Source: an uncultured Lachnospiraceae bacterium
Lineage (GTDB): Bacteria > Bacillota > Clostridia > Lachnospirales > Lachnospiraceae
Assembly (NCBI GenBank): GCA_947172645.1
Contig: CAMWBY010000007.1
Coordinates: 62,001 to 126,000, forward strand
Reading direction: 5' to 3'
Length of the DNA stretch: 64,000 nt
The number at the start of each line of letters is the position of its first letter. Position 1 is the stretch's first letter. The notes beneath the pieces are model-generated. The model searched no databases. It was given only the letters and a program-made list of their open reading frames with translations, and was not told the DNA's origin. The translations under genes were made by a program, and so were the position numbers. This document shows, one piece after another, positions 44,992 to 53,189 of the stretch.

Positions 44992-45492
44992 ATGAAAATT
45001 TATACGGTTAAAGAAGAGTACATAAAATTTCTTTCAGGTTTCGATTCGCGTGTTTCGATGAATAAGAAAGAAAAAAGACCTTATGTGGGTATTGTCCTGC
45101 AAATTGATGAGATAAAGTATTATGCGCCGTTGACATCTCCCAAACCAAAACACAGGAAGATGAAAAATGCAGTTGATTTTAGAAAAATTGGTGGTGGCAT
45201 ATATGGTGCAATTAACTTTAATAATATGATACCAGTCACGGATTCTGAAATATGTTTGAAAATAATAGAAAATGAAACTGACATGAAATACAGAGAATTG
45301 TTGAAGAATCAGCTCAGGCACCTTCAGCGAGATGGGTATGCTATATGTGCAACAGCGTATAAACTACATGCAATGTGCATGAAAGAGGATAGTTCGCTTA
45401 CGGAGCATGAACGTGCCATTAAATTGCGGTGTTGTGATTTCAGCTTATTGGAGAAACATTATAAAGAATATTCGGTGAAAATGCAAAGTTAA
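44992..45492 (+). CDS. Type III toxin-antitoxin system ToxN/AbiQ family endoribonuclease
   Basis: This 166-residue protein has the ToxN/AbiQ hallmark: YVGIVLQIDEIKYYAPLTSPKPKH (in part, about 31-54) and MKNAVDFRKI, GAINFNNMIPV (about 72-82). The central KYRELLKNQLRHLQRD helix and C-terminal helices also fit. Such toxins cut cellular RNA at A-rich sites, causing growth arrest or abortive phage infection, and are held inactive by pseudoknot RNAs. The gene is AT-rich compared with its neighbours. The ribosome binding site is weak, as expected for a toxin. Whether it is closest to the ToxIN or CptIN branch cannot be told by eye. Confidence 0.9.
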   Translation: MKIYTVKEEYIKFLSGFDSRVSMNKKEKRPYVGIVLQIDEIKYYAPLTSPKPKHRKMKNAVDFRKIGGGIYGAINFNNMIPVTDSEICLKIIENETDMKYRELLKNQLRHLQRDGYAICATAYKLHAMCMKEDSSLTEHERAIKLRCCDFSLLEKHYKEYSVKMQS

Positions 45493-45570
45493 GCATTTTA
45501 ACAAAATAATATTGAAAGTGCCGGTATAAATTTTCCCTATCCGGGTAATATAAATCCGAATAAAATAAAA

Positions 45571-45601
45571 ATGCAACATTTTGCTATAAAATGTTGCATT
45601 T
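45571..45601. repeat. Left inverted repeat flanking the recombinase, also a terminator
   Basis: This 31-bp segment is the inverse of 46359-46389 with 29 of 31 positions identical. It is itself a near-perfect palindrome: AAAATGCAACATTTT (45568-45582) and AAAATGTTGCATTTT (45588-45602) around GCTAT, with T-rich flanks, so it can terminate transcription from both toxN and the recombinase gene. Confidence 0.8.
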
Positions 45602-45673
45602 TTTCGCTTACACTTTCTATATCGGAGTGTATGTGAAAAACTTTAGGGCTATAATAAAATTTTTTAAAATTTT

Positions 45674-46264
45674 CTATAGTGAAATTTTCAGATATACTTC
45701 GTCTCTCTCATCCTGTTCTATACTCAAATACCTTTTTGTAATCTGATAAGAAGAATGATTGTAAATATCCATCAGAAGTGCCGGCGGCGTCCCCTGTTTC
45801 CACGCGTGGTACCCGAAAGTCTTGCGCAGGGAATGGCAGCTGATATGCTTGCCGAGCCCGGAGGCTTCGGCGGCAGTGCGGACAATCCGGTATGCCTGTG
45901 CACGCCCAATAGCCTTGGATTTGTCTTTCTGGCTAGGGAAGAGATATGCGTTTTTGGCGTATGGACGTTCCTTAAAAGAATATTCCATATAATTTTTCAG
46001 TGTCGTGCGGACCGTCTGGTTGAGCGCAATGACGCGGATTTTTCCGGTTTTGTGCTCTGGCATTTCTAAATGTTTTCTGAATGATTTTTTCTGGTCGTCG
46101 TAGATATCAATCCATTTTAATAAAAGAATATCTGAGATACGAAGCGCAGTGTTCAGGCCCAGTATAATCATTGTGGCATTTCTGGGTTTCGGCTTTTGCA
46201 CGAAATAGTATTCCTTAAATTGTTCTAGTGCGTCTTTGTCTTTAATCGGTTGTGTTGTGCCCAT
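45674..46264 (-). CDS. FimB/FimE-size tyrosine recombinase
   Basis: This 196-residue site-specific recombinase has only the catalytic domain plus a short arm, like the FimB/FimE invertases. The conserved residues are present: Arg in TALRISDILLLKW (about 41), Lys in EHKTGKIRV (about 71), HxxR in CHSLRKTFGYHAW (about 142-145), a His in IYNHSS (about 168) and the nucleophile Tyr in KRYLSIEQ (about 178). The ATG at 46264 follows GGAGGG by 5 nt. The gene lies wholly inside a pair of 31-bp inverted repeats and runs toward the left one. Confidence 0.88.
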   Translation of the reverse strand: MGTTQPIKDKDALEQFKEYYFVQKPKPRNATMIILGLNTALRISDILLLKWIDIYDDQKKSFRKHLEMPEHKTGKIRVIALNQTVRTTLKNYMEYSFKERPYAKNAYLFPSQKDKSKAIGRAQAYRIVRTAAEASGLGKHISCHSLRKTFGYHAWKQGTPPALLMDIYNHSSYQITKRYLSIEQDERDEVYLKISL

Positions 46265-46358
46265 TTTTCCCTCCAAGAATACATAGTGTTTTAGTTTCCG
46301 CAGGCAAGGAACCAGAGTTAAGGATATGGTGAACTTTGGCGAATGCCATGGTCAATAT

Positions 46359-46389
46359 AAATGTAACATTTTATAGCAAACTGTTGCAT
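46359..46389. repeat. Right inverted repeat flanking the recombinase
   Basis: The inverse of 45571-45601 with two differences. It lies 95 bp upstream of the recombinase start and 58 bp upstream of the csrA-like start codon, so strand exchange between the repeats would invert the 757 bp between them and change what reads toward csrA. Confidence 0.8.
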
Positions 46390-46447
46390 CCTATCTCAAA
46401 AGTATAGCAAGGAAGCTGTGGGAAAACAGCAAACAAGGAGGTTTCTT

Positions 46448-46741
46448 ATGTTAAGACTGACAGTAGGGGCGGAGGATTACTTGAAGATTGGGGAGGATAT
46501 TAAGATTGTCTTCCTTGGAGGGAGCAAAAACCATCTCAGGATTATGGTCGATGCGCCGAAGGAGCTAAATGTGGTTCGGAGCAAGGTGATTGAGAACAAT
46601 ACCACCGACCCGCAGGAAAAGGAGAAATTACCGCACTATTATGCGGTGCCTGACCTTCCGGAGAAATACCGTAAGAAAAAAGTCGTGGTGAACGACGCGG
46701 TAAGGCTGGCAGGAAGGAAAGCAGGAAATTCAGCCAGGTAA
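46448..46741 (+). CDS. csrA: CsrA-like carbon storage/flagellin translation regulator
   Basis: This 97-residue protein begins with a CsrA domain: MLRLTVGAEDYLKIGEDIKI, then LRIMVDAPKELNVVRSKV, matching the beta-strand order and the VDAPKE...R pattern of CsrA. The Arg of the RNA-binding surface (VVRSK, about 44) is kept. A basic C-terminal extension of about 40 residues (from DPQEKEKLPHYY) is not part of standard CsrA. In Bacillus, CsrA represses translation of flagellin by binding the hag leader; flagellin follows directly here. AAGGAGG precedes the ATG. Confidence 0.8.
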   Translation: MLRLTVGAEDYLKIGEDIKIVFLGGSKNHLRIMVDAPKELNVVRSKVIENNTTDPQEKEKLPHYYAVPDLPEKYRKKKVVVNDAVRLAGRKAGNSAR

Positions 46742-46915
46742 TAACCTGGGGCTATCCTAGGGGCTCCGGGATTATTATAAATCGGGCGGACGTGCCGATG
46801 GGGCGAGGTGCAATTTGCATTAGCCCCTCCATATGCCCGCCGGACAACGAAATAACCAACAAACAAAAACAGCCGCAAACGGATTTGCGGCAGGCAAAAT
46901 CAAGGAGGAAAAAAT
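46742..46915 (+). promoter_or_regulatory. Flagellin leader with two CsrA-type GGA sites
   Basis: CCGCAAA (46873-46879) pairs with TTTGCGG (46884-46890) and presents CGGA in the loop, the preferred setting for CsrA. A second site CAAGGAGG (46901-46908), matching CANGGANG, overlaps the flagellin ribosome binding site. Two sites about 20 nt apart resemble the two-site hag leader of Bacillus subtilis. Confidence 0.65.
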
Positions 46916-48541
46916 ATGATAGTACAACACAACATTACAGCCATGAATTCCAACAGGTTACTGGGCCTTACCACAAGCGCACAGGCGAAGTCCACAGAGA
47001 AGCTGTCATCCGGCTACAAGATTAACCGCGCGGCGGACGATGCGGCAGGGCTTGCCATCAGCGAGAAGATGAGGAGGCAGGTGAGGGGCCTTACACAGGC
47101 ATCCGCAAACGCACAGGACGGCATCAGCGCAGTGCAGACGGCAGAGGGCGCTTTGACGGAAGTGCATGACATGCTGCAGAGAATGAATGAGTTGGCAGTA
47201 AAGGCAGCGAACGGAACCAACTCCGTATCCGACCGCCAGGCAATCCAGGATGAGATTGACCAGTTGGTGACAGAGATTGACCGTGTTGCCGAGACGACGA
47301 AGTTCAATGAGACATACCTGTTAAAAGGCGACCGCCAGGCCGACAAGGAAAATACGGCGGTTTATTCCACAACAGAGCTTGATTCGGCTGCGGCATTCGG
47401 AACCGGGGTTACCAAGCTGTATGAGGCAGACGGGACGACGGAGATTGCAGACGCGGATGCGTTGAAAGCGTATTTGGATAATGACCCGGATGCGAAGGTT
47501 TATAAGACAGGGGCAACAACAAGCGGCGGTACAGAGGCAACGGCAGGTACGGATTATACTTTTACAGCGGCAGCTGTAGCGATTGCCGGTGGCGGAGCAG
47601 CGCCTACACAGGCTTATGAATTAGGTTCAGATACCGCGCTGACCGGACAGGATTTAATCGATGCCATTAAGGCAGGTAAGGAACTGCACAGCGATTCTGC
47701 CACCAATGGACAAGTAAACGCAACTAAGTATGGCGGAGCATTGGGGGCATTATCGGTAACAGCTGCAACGGCAACAATTACCAATGATGTTTATGCGGCA
47801 GATGGCACGAAGTATACTGCGACTACCCTCGCAGCGGCCCTTGATGCAGATAATACAACTAAGGTTTATACAACAGCACCTACGGTTACTCCTGGAACGG
47901 AAGCAAAGGCAGGCACCGACTTTACCTATACTCCCGCCGCGAAGCCGACCCTCTATGATGCGGACGGCAATAAAATCTCTGAGAATGGCCTGGATAGTTA
48001 TCTCGACATCGCGGAGGACGGAACCGCAACAATCAAGGAAAACAGGGAATTGTTCGTTGACGATAAGGGCAAGACAAAACTGACCGATGGGGATATGGAT
48101 AAATATGTAGAAGTGGAGCAGAGCAAAACGGCTACCTTGGATGTGAGCCTCCATGTAGGCGCAGACGCTACCAAGAATAACCAGATTTCCATGAAGATTG
48201 AGGCAATGAGCGCGGAAGGATTGGGCGTTGACGGGTTAAAGATTGACGGGAAAGACGACACCAATGCGCTGGATGCAATCGAGACCATCAAGGCGGCTAT
48301 CCAGAAAGTATCCACACAGCGTTCTTCCCTCGGTGCAGTCCAGAACAGGCTTGAGCACACCATCAACAACCTGGATAATGTCGTGGAGAATACCACAAGC
48401 GCAGAAGCGCAGATTCGCGATACCGACATCGCTACAGAGATGGTTAAATATGCGAACAACAATATCTTACAGCAGGCGGGTACGTCTATGCTGTCACAGG
48501 CGAACCAGTCTAACCAGTTGGCATTGTCATTGCTTGGCTAA
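46916..48541 (+). CDS. Flagellin
   Basis: This 541-residue flagellin has conserved ends that build the filament core: [17 protein letters not shown] and the helix region ending near residue 145, and the C-terminal about 100 residues ending NQLALSLLG. No signal peptide is present, as expected for type III export. The middle (about 145-400) is low in large side chains and contains repeated modules of the pattern YxADGT...KVY(K/T)T...GTEAxAGTD(Y/F)T, seen at about 168-220 and 288-342, with a third partial one starting LYDADGN. This surface-exposed region is probably variable. Translation is likely under CsrA control. Confidence 0.95.
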   Translation: MIVQHNITAMNSNRLLGLTTSAQAKSTEKLSSGYKINRAADDAAGLAISEKMRRQVRGLTQASANAQDGISAVQTAEGALTEVHDMLQRMNELAVKAANGTNSVSDRQAIQDEIDQLVTEIDRVAETTKFNETYLLKGDRQADKENTAVYSTTELDSAAAFGTGVTKLYEADGTTEIADADALKAYLDNDPDAKVYKTGATTSGGTEATAGTDYTFTAAAVAIAGGGAAPTQAYELGSDTALTGQDLIDAIKAGKELHSDSATNGQVNATKYGGALGALSVTAATATITNDVYAADGTKYTATTLAAALDADNTTKVYTTAPTVTPGTEAKAGTDFTYTPAAKPTLYDADGNKISENGLDSYLDIAEDGTATIKENRELFVDDKGKTKLTDGDMDKYVEVEQSKTATLDVSLHVGADATKNNQISMKIEAMSAEGLGVDGLKIDGKDDTNALDAIETIKAAIQKVSTQRSSLGAVQNRLEHTINNLDNVVENTTSAEAQIRDTDIATEMVKYANNNILQQAGTSMLSQANQSNQLALSLLG

Positions 48542-48573
48542 TAGGCGGTAAGATGAGCTATGAACATTGGATT

Positions 48574-48606
48574 AAGAGCTTTCCGGATTTCCGGAAGGCT
48601 CTTTTC
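48574..48606 (+). terminator. Flagellin terminator
   Basis: AAGAGC with TCCGGA (48574-48587) pairs with TCCGGAAGGCTCTT around TT, followed by TTTC. A clear intrinsic terminator. Confidence 0.88.
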
Positions 48607-48703
48607 TTCAACATACATTGAATGCCGCGTTGTGTGCGATAATAATCTTGTTTTCTTATTTATGTACAGAACAAATATTCTTACATCATTTTCCAAAAAC
48701 TAA

Positions 48704-48732
48704 TTGACAATATCCCCGGCTTGTATTAAGCT
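48704..48732 (+). promoter_or_regulatory. Candidate promoter of the ABC exporter leader
   Basis: TTGACA (48704-48709), 17-nt spacer, TAAGCT (48727-48732). The -10 is imperfect. Just upstream, AGAACAAATATTCT (48668-48681) differs at one position from the two LexA boxes at 31.1-31.2 kb. Confidence 0.45.
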
Positions 48733-48841
48733 ATCTCTAATGCAGAAGATACAGAGAGCTTATATCATTGGGTTACAGTATGATATATGAAGAATGTATC
48801 GGCTATGAAAGTTTGCAGAACGAATCAAAAAGGAGGTAAAT

Positions 48842-48961
48842 ATGATGAGTAACAACAGTAAAATAAGAAATGCAGCGTATAGAAACTTCAATGTGAATAC
48901 TGTTTTATTTATAATTACCTCCGCAGATAGAAGGCTAAGCCGGGATATATCCGAGGGCTGA
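48842..48961 (+). CDS. Leader peptide of the ABC exporter operon
   Basis: This is a 39-codon reading frame (starting MMSNNSKIRNAAY and ending SRDISEG) with a near-perfect AAAAAGGAGG site 6 nt before the ATG. It ends 33 nt before a strong terminator that precedes two ABC exporter genes. Within it, AATTACC (48913-48919) can pair with GGTAATT in the terminator's 5' arm. This is the layout of BmrB-type leader peptides, where ribosome stalling by an antibiotic frees transcription into the exporter. It resembles no known protein and its sequence may matter less than its translation. Confidence 0.65.
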   Translation: MMSNNSKIRNAAYRNFNVNTVLFIITSADRRLSRDISEG

Positions 48962-48993
48962 TTTAGCCGATTATATGTGTAGCGCTTATTCTT

Positions 48994-49024
48994 GGGCCGT
49001 GGTAATTTACCACGGCCCTTTTTT
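48994..49024 (+). terminator. Attenuator terminator before the ABC exporter genes
   Basis: GGGCCGTGGTA pairs with TACCACGGCCC (48994-49018) around ATT, followed by six T. Without antitermination most transcripts should stop here, 80 nt before the exporter start codon. Confidence 0.92.
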
Positions 49025-49102
49025 ATCTTATAGGAAAGTTCTCGGTTTATTCGAGTCCGCGAAGCAGCATATGAATCTGCGGGGAAGCAAGGGGGAGGAT
49101 TT

Positions 49103-50866
49103 ATGAGAAAAATATCAAGTTACATATGGGAATATAAAGTGCCATATCTGGTGGCAGTCGCATCGCTTTTGATTGCGGTTACACTTGATATGATGGCGCC
49201 GCGGCTGACAGCCCGTGTGGTGGATGATGTAATCGTGGGCGGCAATATAGGGGAACTGAAATATTTACTGCTCGGGTTTCTGGGGCTTGGGCTTGGAAGG
49301 TGCATTTTCCAGTACGTGAAAGAGTACACCTTCGACAAGAATGGCGCCAAGATTTCGGGTGATATGCGAAGGGATTTGTTCCGGCATATCCAGGGGCTGA
49401 GCGCGGACTTTTTTGACAGGACGAATACAGGCGAGCTGATGGCGCGCGTCAAGGAGGATATAGACCGTATTTGGGATGCGCTTGGATATGTCAGTATGCT
49501 TTTGATAGAGGTGTGTTACCATACCTGTATTATTCTGACTTGCATGTATATGCTGAATTGGAAACTCGCACTCATCCCAACGGCGGCTATGTTTCTGTGC
49601 GGCTGTGTGGCAGTTGTCATGGAGCGGAAGTTGGGGGACGTCTATGAAAAGATAAGCGAGGAGAACGCTTCCCTAAATACGGTGGCGGAAGAAAACCTGG
49701 CGGGCGTGCGCACGGTGAAGGCATTTGCCAGAGAGAAACACGAGATTAAGAAATTCCTGTCCCACAATAAGCGGTACTATGACTTGAATATGCAGCAGTC
49801 TAAGGTTTTTGTAAAGTATTATCCGTTCTTTACTGTGGTGACAAAAGTAGTGCCGTTATTGACTGTGCTAGTCGGTGGGAAATTTGTGATAGACGGTGAG
49901 ATGACCCTGGGACAGATGACGGCTTTCGTGGCGTATTCGACCAATATCGTATGGCCCATGGAGATGCTTGGGTGGTTGACGAACAGTTTTTCGGCGGCGG
50001 TTGCCTCCAATAAGAAAGTGAAAAAAATCTACGAGGAGAAGCCAAGCATAACCGAGGTGACCAATCCGGTCAAATTAGAAAAAGTTGCGGGAAAGATATG
50101 TTTTGACCATGTATCCTTCCACAAGGCGGATATGTATGAAATCCTGCACGATATCACTTTTACGGTGGAAGCGGGACGGACATTGGGTATTATGGGAGCA
50201 ACAGGCGCAGGGAAGACTTCGATTGTGCAGCTTTTGCAGCGGATGTATGATGCCACGGAGGGTGCGATTTATCTGGATGACGTGAATATCAAGGAACTTC
50301 CCCTGGAGCAGCTGCGCACAAGCGTAAGTTATGTGATGCAGGATGTCTTCCTTTTTTCGGATACGATTAACGAAAACATTAAACTGGGGAAGAAAAAGTA
50401 TATCGATTTCAAGACAGTGCGCCGGGCGTCCACGCAGGCGCAGGCCAGCAGCTTTATCGAGCGGATGGAAGACTCATACGATACGGTCATCGGGGAGCGG
50501 GGCGTCGGCCTCTCCGGCGGGCAGAAGCAGCGCATCAGCATTGCGCGGGCACTGGCGAAGAAAGACCCTGTCCTGGTGCTGGATGATTCCACGTCCGCCC
50601 TGGACATGGAGACAGAGAAAATGATTCAGCAGACGCTTAAGACGTTGGAAAATACGACGAAGATTATTATTGCCCACCGCATCAGCGCCGTAAGACATGC
50701 GGACGAGATTATTGTGCTTGACAATGGAGCGATTGCGGAGCGGGGGACACATGAAGAGTTGCTTGCAAAGCACGGCCTTTACTATGAGACTTATGAGTCG
50801 CAGTACGGCGGGCTGCAGATACAGGATTGTACGCATATTATGGGACAGGCGATAGCTGTTGAGTAA
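49103..50866 (+). CDS. ABC exporter half-transporter with degenerate catalytic site (BmrC-like)
   Basis: This 587-residue protein joins a six-helix exporter domain (about 10-310) to an ATPase domain. Walker A is GATGAGKTS (about 365-373), the signature is the canonical LSGGQKQRISIARAL (about 471-485), and Walker B reads VLVLDDSTSALD with Asp where the catalytic Glu normally stands. That is the mark of the degenerate partner in heterodimeric exporters such as BmrCD. It pairs with the next gene, 20 nt downstream. Substrates are probably drugs or other amphipathic compounds. Confidence 0.92.
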   Translation: MRKISSYIWEYKVPYLVAVASLLIAVTLDMMAPRLTARVVDDVIVGGNIGELKYLLLGFLGLGLGRCIFQYVKEYTFDKNGAKISGDMRRDLFRHIQGLSADFFDRTNTGELMARVKEDIDRIWDALGYVSMLLIEVCYHTCIILTCMYMLNWKLALIPTAAMFLCGCVAVVMERKLGDVYEKISEENASLNTVAEENLAGVRTVKAFAREKHEIKKFLSHNKRYYDLNMQQSKVFVKYYPFFTVVTKVVPLLTVLVGGKFVIDGEMTLGQMTAFVAYSTNIVWPMEMLGWLTNSFSAAVASNKKVKKIYEEKPSITEVTNPVKLEKVAGKICFDHVSFHKADMYEILHDITFTVEAGRTLGIMGATGAGKTSIVQLLQRMYDATEGAIYLDDVNIKELPLEQLRTSVSYVMQDVFLFSDTINENIKLGKKKYIDFKTVRRASTQAQASSFIERMEDSYDTVIGERGVGLSGGQKQRISIARALAKKDPVLVLDDSTSALDMETEKMIQQTLKTLENTTKIIIAHRISAVRHADEIIVLDNGAIAERGTHEELLAKHGLYYETYESQYGGLQIQDCTHIMGQAIAVE

Positions 50867-50886
50867 AGGAAAGGCGGTGATATTTT

Positions 50887-52659
50887 ATGTCAGTAAATTC
50901 TTACAAAGCCGACGAGCAGAGCGTTGAGCGGAGCAAGGTGCAGACGCTCTTGCGGCTCTTTAGTTATCTGCTTCGTTATAAGTGGCAGATTATATTGGTT
51001 CTTATCATCATGGGATACGGGGTATTGGTCAGTCTGGTCAATCCGCTGATTATGGAGTCCGCCATCGATGATTATATAGCGGTAAAAAACTTGAAAGGGT
51101 TATACAGGCTTCTTGTGTTTGCGCTTGGTATCAACTTGGTTTTGGCAGTGACGGTCAAGCTGCGGATGTATATTATGGCGAAGGTGTGCAACGAGATACT
51201 TCTGACAATCAGGCAGGAATTGTACACTCATATACAGAAACTGGATTTCCATTTCTTCGACAGCAGGCCCACGGGGAAGATTCTGTCGCGTATTATCGGG
51301 GATATCAATTCTCTTAAGGATGTATTGTCCAACTGTGTGACTACGCTGATACCGGACGGGCTGACTGTCGTTGCGGTGGTGGCGATTATGGTGTGGAAGA
51401 ATCCACGCCTGGCGGCGGCATCCCTGATGACCATCCCTTTTATGGCTTTCGCCATGGTGTACATACAAGTCAGGGCACATCCGCGCTGGCAGGTTTTTCG
51501 CAAGAAATCTGCGAACCTGAATGCTTTTATCCATGAGGATATGGCGGGAATGCGGATAATCCAGAGTTTCCATGCGGAGGGGGAGACAGAGCATACCTTT
51601 GACGGACTTTTGGCGGAGCATCGGACATCTTTCTTCGATGCGGTGCGGATGAGTGACGCGTTCGGTTCGGTCATCGACCTGTCCTGGGGCGTTGGATATA
51701 TTCTTCTCTATTATACGGGCATTGTGGTTCTGGGGGTGGAAGAAGTATCGGTGGGAACGTTTATCGCTTTTGCAAGCTACCTGAATATGTTCTGGCAGCC
51801 GATTCAAAATATCAGCAATTTCTATAACCAGTTGGTTACCAATATCGCCGGCGCGGAGCGTATTTTTGAGATTCTGGATACGCCGCCCGGGATTGCAGAC
51901 GGCGCCGGAGTGATACAGATGCCGCCGATTGCCGGGGAGGTAACTTTTGAGCATGTGAACTTCTCGTATGACGACAAGGTGAAAGTTTTGGATGACGTGA
52001 GTTTTCGGATTGCGCCTGGGGAGACGATTGCCTTGGTTGGGCCTACCGGTGCAGGAAAATCCACGGTTGTGAACTTAATCAGCCGTTTCTATGACGTGCA
52101 GGAGGGGACTGTGAAGGTTGACGGCCGGGATGTGAAGCAGGTATCCATCGAGAGCCTGCGCAGGCAGATGGGCATTATGACCCAGGATAATTTCCTGTTC
52201 TCCGGTACGATTAAAGACAATATCCGTTACGGCAAACTGGACGCCATGGACGAGGAAATTGTTGCCGCCGCAAAAGCGGTGAACGCCCATGATTTTATTA
52301 TGAGATTGGATAAAGGGTATGATACGGAACTGACGGAGCGGGGCGGCGGGCTGTCTATCGGGCAGAAGCAGCTTCTGGCATTTGCGAGAACCATGGTTTC
52401 AGACCCAAAGATTTTGATTCTGGACGAGGCGACTTCCAGTATCGATACGAAGACGGAGCTTCTTGTGCAGGAAGGCATCGAACATATGTTGGCGGGAAGG
52501 ACGTCCTTCGTCATCGCACACAGGCTGTCCACAATCCAGAAGGCCGACCGCATCTTCGTGGTGGATGACGGCAGGATTATAGAGGAAGGCAACGCAAAGG
52601 AACTGATGGAGAAGAAAGGCGCTTACTATCAATTGTATATGGCGCAGTTTTCGGCCTGA
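50887..52659 (+). CDS. ABC exporter half-transporter with canonical Walker B (BmrD-like)
   Basis: This 590-residue half-transporter has an exporter domain (about 20-330) and an ATPase domain with Walker A GPTGAGKST (about 382-390) and Walker B ILILDEATSSID with the catalytic Glu. Its signature is LSIGQKQ instead of LSGGQ. Together with the Asp in its partner this gives one active and one degenerate ATP site, as expected of a heterodimer. Expression is probably controlled by the leader peptide and terminator upstream of the first gene. Confidence 0.92.
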   Translation: MSVNSYKADEQSVERSKVQTLLRLFSYLLRYKWQIILVLIIMGYGVLVSLVNPLIMESAIDDYIAVKNLKGLYRLLVFALGINLVLAVTVKLRMYIMAKVCNEILLTIRQELYTHIQKLDFHFFDSRPTGKILSRIIGDINSLKDVLSNCVTTLIPDGLTVVAVVAIMVWKNPRLAAASLMTIPFMAFAMVYIQVRAHPRWQVFRKKSANLNAFIHEDMAGMRIIQSFHAEGETEHTFDGLLAEHRTSFFDAVRMSDAFGSVIDLSWGVGYILLYYTGIVVLGVEEVSVGTFIAFASYLNMFWQPIQNISNFYNQLVTNIAGAERIFEILDTPPGIADGAGVIQMPPIAGEVTFEHVNFSYDDKVKVLDDVSFRIAPGETIALVGPTGAGKSTVVNLISRFYDVQEGTVKVDGRDVKQVSIESLRRQMGIMTQDNFLFSGTIKDNIRYGKLDAMDEEIVAAAKAVNAHDFIMRLDKGYDTELTERGGGLSIGQKQLLAFARTMVSDPKILILDEATSSIDTKTELLVQEGIEHMLAGRTSFVIAHRLSTIQKADRIFVVDDGRIIEEGNAKELMEKKGAYYQLYMAQFSA

Positions 52660-52676
52660 TACCCGCGAGGGTTACA

Positions 52677-52733
52677 TACCCCGTAGCTTTGCTGCGGGGT
52701 ATTGGCTAACGCGGCAGTAAAGCTGCGGGGTAT
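52677..52733. terminator. Tandem hairpins between convergent genes
   Basis: TACCCCGTAGC (52677-52687) pairs with GCTGCGGGGTA (52691-52701) around TTT, and GCTGCGGGGTAT recurs at 52722-52733 with a small GCAG/CTGC hairpin. No long T run is present; it may terminate transcription weakly or be a local palindromic repeat. Confidence 0.5.
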
Positions 52734-52760
52734 ATGAGTATCCAGGCGTATTCTGAATGA

Positions 52761-52967
52761 TTAGTCTGCCTTATTGAAAATAACAGTCTGTTCTTTCATA
52801 GATATTTTCCCGACTTGATATCCGTAGTCCATAAGCTCTTTTTTGTATTTTAGAAAAGAGTGGTCTATCGGTATTCCAACAATATTCTGTATTTCTTCAA
52901 ACGTCAACTTCAAAGATTTATTTCCGTTTTGATGTACATATTCCCATAGAGGATTATATTTACTCAT
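52761..52967 (-). CDS. Small conserved protein of unknown function
   Basis: This 68-residue protein starts MSKYNPLWEYVHQNG and contains SLKLTFEEIQNIVGIPIDHSFLKYKKEL (in part FEEIQNIVGIP, about 22-32) and QVGKISMKEQTVIF. It resembles a widespread small family whose members combine a short helix pair with a C-terminal beta hairpin; possibly nucleic-acid-binding, but I cannot name a function. ATG at 52967 has GGAGG 12 nt upstream. A longer in-frame start at 53009 lacks any ribosome binding site. The gene is AT-rich and stands alone. Confidence 0.6.
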   Translation of the reverse strand: MSKYNPLWEYVHQNGNKSLKLTFEEIQNIVGIPIDHSFLKYKKELMDYGYQVGKISMKEQTVIFNKAD

Positions 52968-53081
52968 TGTCTCTTTCAACCTCCGGTTTCTTTCTGTGAG
53001 AGATATCATAGGCCAGTGTTAATGTAAATGATAACACAGAAACCTCTAAAAAACCTATAAAAAATGAATTATTTGAACCAT

Positions 53082-53133
53082 CCAATGGCAAGAGGTTAAA
53101 TAAGTTTACAATTTAAGCGCCATTGGTTAAAAT
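53082..53133 (+). promoter_or_regulatory. Promoter and possible operator of the lacI-type gene
   Basis: TTTACA (53105-53110), 17-nt spacer, TAAAAT (53128-53133). CCAATGGC (53082-53089) and GCCATTGG (53119-53126) form an inverted pair across the -35 and spacer, suggesting autoregulation. Confidence 0.5.
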
Positions 53134-53189
53134 ATAAAGAAAAAGTATTTGTATAATAAGTATCAAAAAATAATAGAACAGAGGGAAAT

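Noticed and set aside
51100..51954. Open frame of 284 codons antisense to the second ABC half-transporter
   Set aside because: Composition and absence of start signals mark it as a shadow of the exporter gene.
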